A model generated the notes under the pieces. It was not told the DNA's origin, did no database searches, and worked only from the letters and a program-made list of their open reading frames with translations. A stretch of DNA of 64,000 nt from Dimorphilus gyrociliatus (Eukaryota; Annelida; Polychaeta; Dinophilidae), in contig CAJFCJ010000005.1 of the NCBI GenBank assembly GCA_904063045.1, forward strand, positions 3,094,165 through 3,158,164, given 5' to 3'. A program made the position numbers and the translations under genes. Shown here piece after piece: positions 11,271-23,584 of the stretch. Every line of letters starts with the position of its first letter. Within the stretch, counting starts at the first letter, position 1.

Positions 11271-14200
11271 TCACCCGCACAACCTTTGTAAAATATTGTT
11301 GGAGACTTCGTTTACTGAACCATCGTTTAGGTCTTTTAATCTGAAGACGTTGTCTGAATCCGGATTGGTTGCCATATCAGATAATTCTTTTGTATCAACT
11401 CCATTGCCAACTCCAACAGTCATTAGACGGATTCTCTTTGATTTTGCATTTGACGCTTCGCGTATGGTCGATCCTCGGTTAATGTTTGATCTACCATCCG
11501 TAATAACGATGGCTATGTTATCTATTCCTCCTCTATCGCCTGCCGATGGATTATTAAACATTTGGCTATGCATGTACTGAAGTGCGGAAGCGGTATGAGT
11601 TCCTCGTCTTTGTTTCCTTTGGGTAAAGGCTATAGCATTTAAGACTTCTTTTAAGCTGGTATATTTGTTCATGGGAAATAGTTGCTCCCTAACTACTTGA
11701 TTGTCGAAAGTTAACGCTCCAACACGAGTCCTTCCGCTACTAAAGTTCAATCCCATTGTAATTTTACGAACTAGTTTCATTTGCCATTCAAAAGTTTCCT
11801 CCAGTGAACCGGAAGCATCGATTAGGAAGACCACATCAAATTGTCTGGAGCATCTTCTTTCGCATCTTTCACCGCTGTAGGCTCCATTACATAAACAAAA
11901 GAACTGTCCCAGTTCGTCAATACATCTTCCGCCATTTCTACAAGGGCTGCTAGAACATTCGTTCGTTTCGTCGCATGTAGAACCAACAATCGAACTAATC
12001 ATGGAAGGTAATTTCTCATATTTATCAACAGTAAATACGTTTGAGAAATCGGGTGAGCTTGCAATTCCTTTGATCTCCAGCTTATTGGTTCCGTCCCCGA
12101 TTGTAGCAACAGTTATATGAATACCTGAGACTCTATCAGTAATAGCTTCGGGTACAGTTTTTTCTGGGTTTACATTTGATTGGCCATCCGTAATAACTGA
12201 TTGTAGATAGATTTATTAACTAATGAATAAATGAATAATTAACTGTTACATACCAATACAGTGGTTTACAACATTAGGTCTATCTCCACCTCTGCCATTG
12301 AAAACTGAATCTCTGACCATTTTTAGAGCAGCAGCTGTATGAGTCCTGCCGAATAAGAAAGGTATCCTTTTAATAGCGTGAATAATGTCCCCTTTGTCAT
12401 AGTAAGCGTCGAGATTGAAGTGAAGGTGAGAATTGTCGGAAAAGTATAAAACGGCTACTCTGGCTTTTGTACGTGATATTTCAAACTGATCAACTATTTC
12501 TGCGGTAAATTGTTTAACTAATTCCAATCTATGTCTTCGAATGGAACCGGAAACATCTATTATAAAAGCAATATCGGCTTGAGCATCGCAGCGTCTTTCG
12601 CAGTTTTTTCCCGTTGTTCCAGAGTTACATTCGCAAGTATAAGTATTTATACCATCGATACAACGTGCGCCATTTGAACATGGATTACTTGCGCAATTGT
12701 TGATGTCTAATTTTTAAGATAAAAAAAGATGAATATTAATTAACTAGTTAAATAGTTATTCAATTACTAATTGGAAATAATAAAAAAAATTGCTTACTAT
12801 TACAAATGGCATCAATCATTTGCAAAGTATATCTTGGATTGTATAGGTCATCGAAAGTGTTAAGTTGTAATATATTCTTATCGTTTGGATCAGACGCAAT
12901 ACCCTCTAATTCACTAAGACCTTTACTATTGACTTTAAGACCGACCCCGAGCATTGTTATATCTCTGTTATGCAGCTCGACGGCATTCTTCCAAGTTTGA
13001 TCTGGGTTAGCAGACATTCCGTCAGTGATAACAATACCGACTGATCGAACATTTCGTCTAGCCGAATTAAACATGTCTCTCATTTGAACAAGTGCTTGAG
13101 AAGTTTTTGTTGCACCATTCATAAAAGGAAAACTTAGGGCGTTAGCTGCCTCATCAGAGTTCCTATACTTATTGAATGGGAATCTAACGATTGTTTGATC
13201 CGCAAATGTCAATACTCCTACTCGTACATTGTTCTCGAGTGGAAGTCCTCTGACAATGTTTTTAACATAATTTAATACGGCATAATATCTTTTTGGTCCT
13301 ATCGAATCGGATGAGTCAATTGCTATGGATACATCCGCTTGTTCACGGCATCTGTACTCGCATCTTGGTCCAACGAATCCATTGCGACATCTGCAGGTAA
13401 ACTTATTGATATCATCGATACACTCTCCATTGTTGCAGGAATTGTCTTGACACTCAACGACATCTATGTCAATTAATGTTTAACGATATAACATTAATCA
13501 TTTGAAATTCTACGAACCGTTACAAATAGCTCTAGTTAAAGCACCAGCTACGTCAGACAATTGTCTAAATCTTGTCGAATTGAAAACGTTTAATGTGTCT
13601 GGATCTGTTGCTATTTCGGCCATTTCTATTCTATCAACCCAATCTGAACCAGAAACAACAAGAATTGTGATTCCCTTTAGTCTAGCTTTACTGGCTTCGG
13701 ACGTACTTTCAATCATATTGTTTGAATTACCATCTATACGGGTAAGAACGATCTTGAAAAAATGTGATTAAGAACAAAGAAATTCTCCTATGTCTTACCT
13801 CCAATCAATACCATTATATTTCTTACATTTGAACGATCGCCACCAGTACCAAACATTCTCTCTGAAGCTGTTCTAATAGCGCTTGCGACGTTTGTCGTTC
13901 CACCCATATATCTAAGATTATTCAGAGCCGTTTTGATTCGATCGGTTGATGTATATTGATTTAAATTAAAACCAATTTGGGCGGAACCTCCATAAGTAAC
14001 TACGCCAACTCTAGTTTGGCCAGCCTCAATATTCAATTTACGTATAATATTGTTTACGAACGTCTTTTGGTGGTTAAAGTTTGTATGACCAACCGAACCT
14101 TTAATAGAAAATAGCCTGCCAATAAATTGAAAGAAAAAACTTAAACTACAAACCCGATGAATCCATAAGAAATACAACGTCTGAACCTTGCCGACAATCG

Positions 14201-14921
14201 CTAACGGCTGTACATGCTGTATCTACCACTAATTTACGAATAGAATCCAAAGTATCGAAGTCGGCGTTAAAGACAAACTTTTCCGAAGGCTTATTGGCAA
14301 TACCCTCTAATTCTGATTTACTAGTTTTCTCACCAATACCAATAGCTAGGATAATAATATTTTTATCTCTAGCCTTATTGGCTTCTGGTACAGTTTGATC
14401 TTTGTCGAAGGTAGATTCACCGTCCGTTATAACAACGGCTATGTTAGGAGCGTTAGGACGATCACCATTAGCAGTGGTAAACATCTGTTCATGCATAACA
14501 CGAATACCACCAGAAGTATTTGTATTCTGATCAAGATATTTAATGCCTAAAATAGCATTTCCTAGCAATTTCTTGTCAGAATATTCGTTAAGATGAAAGA
14601 CCGGCTTGGCTTTATTACCATAAACGACAACACCAACTCTAGTAAAAGTTGGTCCTATTCTAAAGTTATCAGTAACATTTTTAGTAAAACTTAATAGTCT
14701 TAACCAATTTGGTGGCTTGATTGATCCAGAGGAATCTAGTACGAATACTATGTCGACTAAATCGCAAGTTTCGTCTAAAAAATGAATGATAAGATATGAA
14801 TAAATGTCAAAATCATTTCAATTAATAATTAAATAAAAGTATCAGAATATATTTTACCTTCAAGAATTTGACTTGTTGAAAAAACAACGAACGAAAATAA
14901 AACTATTAAAAGGAGTTTCAT
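11271..14921 (-). CDS. Secreted multidomain protein with five VWA and three EGF-like domains
   Basis: Seven exons (14921-14858, 14774-14154, 14098-13799, 13733-13518, 13463-12798, 12706-12254, 12196-11271) give 1,081 residues. A signal peptide (MKLLLIVLFSFVVFSTSQ) is followed by VWA1, VWA2, EGF1, VWA3, EGF2, VWA4, EGF3 and VWA5. Every VWA keeps the metal-site motif DxSxS (DSSGS, DSSGS, DSSDS, DVSGS, DASGS) and the Asp-Gly of the second metal loop (TDGES, GDGNS, TDGMS, TDGQS, TDGRS), so all five could bind divalent metal and ligand. EGF units have the six-Cys plan, for example ECSSSPCRNGGRCID. No transmembrane segment or collagen repeat is seen. The plan resembles matrilin-like or cuticle/matrix adhesion proteins. 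A precise orthologue is not claimed. Confidence 0.9.
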
Positions 14922-15892
14922 GATTGAAGTCTCCGTCTCGACTGATCGAAATCAACAGACATTCCACCCACACACTAATTCATAACACGAAATGCTGCTG
15001 AAATCCATATTTATTCAAGCATATTTTACTGTTAGAAGAATATACAAATATATACGGACTATTTGCATGGTAAGACTTAGAAGGGAACCGACAATCAACG
15101 GAATTTAGTCGATAACTTATTGAATTTGAACCATTTAGAGGATCTTTAAATGCAATATAAATTATAGTTTGTTAATACGTGCGATAAACATGTTTGAATA
15201 GTATGAAAACGAGGTTTAAATTAAAAAATTCTTAGGTGTTGGGAATATATACCGAAGGTGACTTAAACATAAATATTCAGGCTTTTTCCTTTTACTTTAA
15301 GCATTTTTCTATGTAATGAATCATTTCAAATCTATTTGATAAATAACTTAATTAAATAATTCAAAGAAAAAGTTCAAAAAGCGAATATATAAATATATAT
15401 ATATATATATAAATAATGAATAAATTGATGGCTTTTTTTAGACTAAGAAAAAATTTAGCATTTATTTTCAAAATAGTTACATAAACTTGTATATCTTTGG
15501 ATATACTGCTTAGTTGCTATATATATAAATTTCGTCTATTTTAGTACCTTTCTTACGTGTGCTTAATAGATTAGTTTACCTTTTTCTTTCTTTCTATTTT
15601 TGAATAATATTTTAAAATGAAACAATACGCCTATATACTTTTCAAACATATTTATCATTTATAGTTCCTTGTAAGTGTTTCTCCCTAAACTGATACTTCC
15701 TCTACATTCCTTTGAAGTATCTAGACAAATTTTTGAATAGTTACATTCCTTTAAGTTAATAATTTAAACAGTACAATATGCTTTTATTATTCATTGATGA
15801 GGTATTGCAGTATATTTAGTCAGATAAAAACTATGTACTGGCATCTGTAAATCTAATTGAAAAATAGTTGCTTTTTATCTTTTTTATTTGAT
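14922..15892. other. Intergenic upstream of the VWA/EGF gene
   Basis: AT-rich with a (TA)n run at about 15392-15410. The VWA/EGF promoter and the antistasin-like A 3' UTR should lie here; no gene is supported. Confidence 0.5.
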
Positions 15893-18229
15893 TCAATCTA
15901 AATTATCAATTGGAATGGGAGTTACATCAATTTTTTCGGCGCCTTTGCAGAAACGGAAAACTTGCCCTTCCTTAATCACTTCTAGACATTCATAATTACC
16001 GTTACAACGGTAAAACTATTTTGAAGAAAAAATTCCAATTATTATTCATTTTATATTGTATGTTTTCTTTCACTACTTACCTCGCATGGCTGTGTTGGAT
16101 TGCATTCGCAGGTGGGACATCCTCGTTCATCAAATTGTCTACCTGCAAGTCCACAGTCATTATGACATTCTGGACATTCATTGGAAAGACAATAAGGTTT
16201 TGGTAATGTACAACCAGCAACAACACATGAAGGTTCAACAACACACCTTTTACCGTTAGGACATACAATATCCTCACAAGTAGGCAGTTCATCATTACAT
16301 TGGCATGTTTCACATCCCGTTAAAGGATTCTTTTTGAAACCATTCTCACAAAATTTATTGCAACCTCGTTGAAAGCATACACATTTAGTTTTCCAAGGTT
16401 TACAATCAGTTGAATGTGATTTACAATCTACTTTCTCAACAATACACTCTTGTCCTATTGAACACGTTGTATTATCACATAAATTGTTGGGTGCGCAGTC
16501 ACAAGTTAAACAACCAGTTTTACTAACAATTCGTTTTTGATTTTGTGGGCATTCCTTCGAACAAGCAATAATTCCACATAATTGGCAAAAAATATCATTT
16601 CCTAGGACTGTACATTCGCTATCAAAGGGGCATTTAAGCTGATCGCACGAATATGGTATATTACATTCACAAGTTGGGCATCCATTACCATCTTTCTTCT
16701 GTCCCCATGAGCATAAAAATGGAAGTGTCGTACAGTTAAGGTCAGGGCAATACTTTTCACAGGTAGCTATCATTAAAGGACATGGAACTCCTGGATCGCA
16801 TTCAGGGGTTGTAACCTGGCAAAATTCGTCAAGTGCGCATTTAATCTGTCCACAATCGTCCGGGGGAGTACAAATATCTGTTTGACATCCATCCGGTGTA
16901 TTTAAGCAACCATATGGGCAATGCTCAGGACATTCAACAGCTATACAGTTTGGTATACAAGTAATGTATGGCTTTTCGCAATCTTCATCACAACCTTCAG
17001 AGTTAGGAACACAATCTGGAGACATGCCTTCGGAACATTCACATTTTGGACAGTCTGGTTTGACTAATTTACAGACTGAACCTGTCGGGCACGATACATT
17101 AGAGCAACTTTGCATTGGTACACATTTCCTGCAAACTGATCGAGAACAGTCGTCAGTAGAGTTGATACATTCAAAACCAATACCGCAATCCCTAATTTCG
17201 CAGGTTTCCAGAACGCATTTCGGAAGTTTTTTCATACATGGAAAAGTAGTGCATTCAGCGTCTCTCATTTCACATATAAATCCGTCAGGACAGTGAACAA
17301 CATCGCACGAAGCTGGAATACATTCTGCATGTTTGTGCCGTTCATTAAAGAGATGATTATTATGCTCATTATGCTCTGCGCATACATATTTATCTTTACA
17401 AGTTATTTCGTTACATGTAGGTAGATAACAGTTACAACTTTTACATTTATTAGACATTCTCCTATGACCATGTGTACAACTGAGGCCACAACTCAGTGGA
17501 TTAAAGCAAGAATTTGGTACACATATAAACTTTTGTTCACAAATTTCTTGAGGTGGACATTGAAGTCCAACAATTTCGCAATGTTCATCTTCTTTGCATT
17601 GAATATCCTTACAAGACTGTTTCAAATTTTTAGAACACCTAATACATTCGTCAGCAAATGAACATTTGTCAGGTGAACTAAAACATTGAGTGCAAATGAA
17701 CTCGCAAAAAAAGTTCATTAAGAATAAAGGCATACATCTTGCCTCCTGTCTGCACTCATCCATACGATTTGAGTTTACTGAAATGGTATTGTTTGCTTCG
17801 ATCTCAGGTGAGCTGTTACACATGTTAACTTCAAAGCATTTATCATAAGTTGGATGGCATTGAACATCACTACATTTTTCTTTTGCTGTCGTTATACAGC
17901 TGGAACAGTCAGGGCAACCTAAAAAAGAAATATTGCATAATGAAATCCTAATTAAAATGAAAAATAACTTTTATTCAGTTTTCTTTAGTAAAGAAAGTTC
18001 CTCTTTTAAAGAAACTTTTTATCATACCATCATCGCTATAAGTTAAGAAACCCTTTTCACAGATACAAGGTAGGCACGTTACGCATTCACATGTTGGACA
18101 TCCCTGCTCATCAAATATTTCCTTTACACCAAAATAACACTCAGCGACATCACACGGAGGACATACTAGACTGCAAGTTAACTTGAAAATTCCACACGTA
18201 AATATTAAAAATCCTATAAATGATCTCAT
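15893..18229 (-). CDS. Antistasin-like cysteine-rich secreted protein A
   Basis: Exons 18229-18028, 17918-16081 and 16015-15893 join in frame (phase 1, then phase 0) into 720 residues. A signal peptide (MRSFIGFLIFTCGIFKLTCS) leads into repeated Cys modules of two kinds. Antistasin-type units end in GCPTCECN or GCLTCDC. Shorter C-x4-C-x2-G-x2-C units (for example CEIRDCGIGFECINS) lie between them. Antistasin domains often inhibit serine proteases, so an inhibitor or structural secretion role is inferred. The short last exon ends with a conserved tail, FRFCKGAEKIDVTPIPI. The gene is the downstream member of a tandem pair with protein B, which shares the intron positions, module order and tail. 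No catalytic domain or membrane anchor is seen. Confidence 0.87.
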
Positions 18230-18962
18230 TTTTCTATAAGGAAATTATCCTGAAATTATACATATAAACCTATCATAGTAACTTTACAAGTATTGTTTAT
18301 ATTTACTTCTTTTTATGTACTTTCCAGAAATGACAAAAATGAAATTGAAACAAGAGCTTTCAATGAAAAAAACTTTTCCTCTTTTCCTATCAAGAAAGTT
18401 AAAGACTGTATAAAATATTAATTATAGTGTTGATCAATTCTGATTAACGAGGCAACGACCCAATTTAAAACCTAAATAGCACACGTGAGTAATTGTCAAG
18501 CAAACAACTCATTTTTATTACTTCATTCGAATGTCTTAAATAGTAATAAGAAAACAAGGCAATGGTCTAGAAAGGAGATGAGTGATTTAAAAGGAAGCCG
18601 ATAGATTAATGCTATGGAAAAAAAACTGGGGATACATTGGAATGAAAATAACTATGGAAAAGTTGTAATATTTTTAGGCTGTAACCCGAAAAGTAGATAT
18701 TCATCACTTTTTAATTAGGGTATTTATCTTCATTAAAAGCTACTTCTATTCATTAACACCAGTCCTACCCTTTATGAACATATTATAGGTACAGATCTAT
18801 ATATGCCAATGTATATCAATAATACTTAAACAATTCGTTACAAACTCAGTTTTACATTTGTAAATTTTTTTATTTTTTCCTATAATTGAAAAATTATTTC
18901 TTTCACAAGTTTATAGAGTTAATCTTCAATCGTTTAGGAAATTTTTGTTGATGCTATCGACT
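18230..18962. other. Intergenic between the tandem antistasin-like genes
   Basis: It should hold the promoter of protein A and the 3' UTR of protein B. AT-rich; nothing else is seen. Confidence 0.45.
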
Positions 18963-21408
18963 TTAAATCGGAGTTGGAATCACATCAATTTTTTTGGCGC
19001 CTTTGCAGAAACGGAATAGTTTTCCTTTCTTCAGCATTTGCCGACATTCATACTCGTCGGGGCATTGGAAACCCTATTTCAAAGAAAATTTCTATTATTA
19101 ATCAATTTACTTTACGAAATTCATTCATTTCTTACCTCGCAAACCTCTGTTGGATTACATTTGCAAGTAGGACAGCCACTTGCATCTTGTTCGTGACCTT
19201 CAGGTCCACAATTGATGTCGCAAAATAGTTCGCCACAATCTGGTATACACTTGCAAGTTTTACAGCCATTATCATCAATATCTCTCCTAAATCCTAAATT
19301 ACACTGTGGACACAATTCCAATTTTGGACAGATCACACAGACTGGTTTTGGTAGTGGGCATCCGCTACCCGTACATGTGGGTGAAACAACACATGTTTTA
19401 CCTGTGGGACATTTAATATCTTCACAAGTAGGGAGATCATCGTTACATTCACATGTGTCACATCCTGTTAGAGGATTCTTTTTGAAGCCATTCTCACAAA
19501 ATTTATGGCAATCTTGCTGTATGCAGACACACTTGGTTTTCCAAGATTGGCAATTAGTATCATTTTGCTTACAGTCCAATTTCTGAACAATGCACTCTTT
19601 TCCTATCGAACAGGTCACATCTTCACATACGTCGCTTGGTGTACAATCACAGACTGTACAACCGAAATGATCAACCATACGCTCTTGACCTTGTGGGCAT
19701 TCTTTTGGACATTCCACTATTCCACATGATTGGCATGAAATTTCATCATTCTTAGCCCTACACATATTATCGGCATGGCATTTGATCTGATCGCATGAAT
19801 CTGGTTTATTACACTCACAAGTTGGACAGCCGTTGCTATCTAACTTCATTCCCCATGGGCAAATGTCATGAGATTTAGTACAGCTGAGATCAGGACAATA
19901 CTTTACGCATGTAGCAATCATTGAAGCACACGGACCTTCTGAATCGCAATCAGGGGTTGTAACTTGGCAAATTTCTCCAGTTTTGCATTCGAGCGAATCA
20001 CAATCACTGGGTGGAGCGCAAATTGTTGTTAAACATCCGCCAACGGTTTTTAAGCAACCAAATTTGCAATTAGCAGGACATTCTACTTCTTTGCAGTTAG
20101 GGGCACAAGTAGCATATGGTTTTTCGCAATCTTTGTCACAACCTTCAGAGTTGGGAACACAGTCTGGAGACATACCTTCGGAACAGGTACACTCGGGGCA
20201 TTCAGGCTTTATTATTTTACAAACTGTTCCAGGTTTGCAAGTCATCTTAGAGCAGTCTTTGTGTGGCACGCATTTTGGACAAACTGATAGAGAGCAACCT
20301 TCAGTGGAATGAATGCAGTCAAACTCATTACCGCAGTCAATATTATCACAAGTTTCAAGAACGCATTTTGGAAGTGCTTCTGTGCAAGGTGGTGAAACGC
20401 ATTTAATATCTTCTTGCTTACAAATGAAGCCTGAAGCACATTGAACATTCTCGCATGTAGCAGGAATGCATTTAGCTTCTTGATAACAATCTGCGTCGGT
20501 TTCACCCAAGCAAACCTCTTTTTCGACACATAGATAATCATCTTTGCAGGTAATATCTTTACAAGATGGAATTTTGCATTCGCACTGAGGACACTTGTTT
20601 TCCAATCTTTTTAAGCCGTGCTTACATTCTAGAGGACAATACATCGGATAAGAGCAATTATTTGGAACACAAACGGCTTTTGCTTTGCATAATTCATTAG
20701 CAGGACAAGTTAGCTTTTCTAATTCACAGTGCTCGTTTTCCTTGCAGTTAGCTTGAGAACATAATGATAAATGTGATTTTTTGCATGTTTTTTCGCATTC
20801 GGCGGCAAATGGTTGGTTGGGCTTGGTGAATAGAGGACAGATATGAGAACACCAAAATTCAGTCAATATTTTTGGTGTGCATCTGGCTTCGGTGACGCAT
20901 TCAGCATCCGTATTACACCTTTGTATCTCATTGCAGAAAAAGTGTTCTTTATAGCATTCAACTTCAGTGCATGATCCTGCAGGCTTTTTGAGGCAGCTTG
21001 AACAATCGGGACATCCTAATGTAAAAGTAAAAAATTGAGGAATTTAGCAGAGGAATAAGGGATTTTTAAAGAAATAAAATAGAATAGCAAACACTAGGAA
21101 TAGGGGAATGCATAGAGGGCGTAACTGTAAACAGTTCAAATCAAGGGGCCCGTTCTTTACTTAATTTGTTTTTCAAGTGACAAGTAGAAATATAAAGTAC
21201 CTTCTGTATCATAGTCTGTAAAACCGAACAAACATTCGCTTGAGCAGTCTTCACACGTTAAACATGCGCAAGTCGGGCAGCCGTCTTCACCAATTGTCTC
21301 ACTTAAGCCATAAGGACATGAATCAAGGTCACAGGCTGGGCATTCTAGACTGGCGGCTAAATGCGCCAGTCCACAGCAGAAGAGCAAAAATCCAATGACA
21401 GATTTCAT
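18963..21408 (-). CDS. Antistasin-like cysteine-rich secreted protein B
   Basis: Exons 21408-21201, 21015-19136 and 19073-18963 give 732 residues. The signal peptide is MKSVIGFLLFCCGLAHLAAS. As in protein A, the first exon ends inside a Cys module, the large second exon carries the alternating antistasin-type (GCPTCECN, GCTVCDC) and C-x4-C-x2-G-x2-C units, and the last exon ends FRFCKGAKKIDVIPTPI. Long identical stretches with A occur, such as CSEGMSPDCVPNSEGCD and KFCENGFKKNPLTGC, so the duplication is recent or the modules are strongly constrained. B has an additional unit near its C terminus (CGELFCDINCGPEG) not aligned in A. It is secreted by prediction, with protease inhibition inferred from the domain family only. 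Confidence 0.87.
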
Positions 21409-23584
21409 TACCTATAATGAAAATATTAGATAACTATAAAACAAAAATTATCAAAGGGAAAACATACTTGATTTTGTTCACTACAACTTTCTCTTGCTGT
21501 GAAACCTATGAGAAATTGGACCAAGAATATTCAAGAAATTTCTTTTTTCCCTTTCAAACAGGTTCAAAGCAGAAGTAAGAAGTCAAGTTGAAGTTTGCCT
21601 GGAGGTATTAGACGAGAGAATGACACCTGAAATCGCTGTTTGACAGTTGTAGCTGAGTATCTACTCAATTAAAAGTCGATGCTAATTGGCTAATCACTGG
21701 AGAAAATACAGAAAAACATGCAAGACAGACATGTAGTTCGAGAAAATGGACAATTAACATAAAGTTAAGCGAACAGAGCGTTAAATTGATAGAATTACCT
21801 AAATATTAATAAATTAACGCTAAATATGTTAATAAACAAAATACTCTATTATTAATATGTAATACACTTCATTATTGCAGCTAGAAAGAGAAGTAATAGG
21901 AATCGTTCGAAAGAATAGAACAAAAATAAGATACTAAAGTATAATATATTAATAACAGAATTTGGTCATTAACTCCGTCCACTATTTCTACAATAAGAGA
22001 AAAAGACACAATATTGTAATAATTCGAAGAAAAAGGATGGTTAAATCTCTTCTATTTACAAATATTTTATAAGATAACACTAAGATGTTTTATTGATTTT
22101 ATACCATTTATTTAAATATTTATATCAAGGTGTTTATATATTTATTAATATTATATATAGAACCATTTTTTACGTAATATACTAGATATTTTATAAGAAA
22201 AGGTTAAGTACTACTATTTATAACCATAGAAAGTTCCCTAAGGTCACTAATCTCTTGTTCTCATTTCTTATCCAAACTTGAAATAACAATTTGCTCTTAA
22301 CAACGTCGTTGTACAAATTTTACCGAGATTCGTTATATTTTCCATATCATAATATAATTTGGCTAGTAGATAAACTATATCACGCCCTGTTAACTAATAG
22401 CTTTTTAGGTTAAGTGGGATGGAAATATTCTAATGTTTAGTTAAATAAATCAAATAGGTGAGACAAACTTCGAAACAAAGAAGATAGAATTTAGTCTAAC
22501 TATAAAAGAGTTATACCAAGCTTCTGACATTTTTGGAATATTTCAAATAGTTGCCTGACTATATATATCATTTATAAACTACAAAAAAACATTACATTAT
22601 TCACAATATGCTTAAATGTTCTAGCCCTGTAAATGCTCTGATTAACATTTCAAATCTGCAACACGCTTAATTTTTCCAGGACGCATAACTTATAACTGAT
22701 GACATCATTCTAACTAGTACAGTGTTATACAAACTATGGGTGAATTGCCGGAAATCTATGTTGTCTATTGAACAAAAAGAAAAAAAGTTTAATGGAACAG
22801 TTTGCGATTGTCTTCCTCTGTATTGCAATTCCATTTTTATTGATTTATTCATAATATATCTATAAATATATAGCTCTTTGTATAGATTTTATTTATATGT
22901 ACAAACAGTGTACATATTTAGGTAACCTACTATGGTAGATTTATTATCTTTTCTTGCTCAGAACAAATGATAAATCGTTACAATCAAACAGCTTGATAAA
23001 AAGAGATATTTATTATATATTATACAATAAATCATTCTAACAATAGAAATGATATATAAAAGAAATTATTTAGAGAGGTCTCAAAGTAAAAAATAGGTCA
23101 TAGTTGATTCACCTCTTAACTAATTTACAAATGAATAATTTATGTACTAGGATAACAAAGTTAATGTCGTCACAGGAACAAATATTTAAAATTCTGAGAC
23201 AATACAAAGAATATTTTTTCATAACAGATAGAAATATTACAAAATATTAGATCTAAAAATATACAAAGCAATATGATTCAAAAACCCGGAAAAAGTCTAT
23301 TAATATCAAAAGAAAAAAACATTGAATTTTACATGTGTACAGGTATAATTTAATATAAAATCTATTAAGTATGCTCTTACCGAATGAAAAAAGAAAAATA
23401 GTTCTCTAATTGATTATCTCTTATTTCATCGTTTAAGTATATAAGCCCGAAGAAATCCATAAAGCCATAATAACATCCCATGTTAATCATTTCATTCTCT
23501 AAGGATCACCGGCTAAACATAGGCAGCTCTACCTAGCTGAAAAAAATGATACAATTAATAATATTTCTCATATATACTGTTAAA
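21409..23584. other. 2.2-kb intergenic between divergent genes
   Basis: It separates antistasin-like B (minus) from the mucin-like gene (plus), so two promoters should lie here. AT-rich; no coding signal or structured element was found. Confidence 0.5.

Noticed and set aside
16964-17296. Long plus-strand frames over the antistasin-like genes
   Set aside because: Antisense shadows of Cys-rich coding sequence; intron positions and signal peptides support the minus strand.
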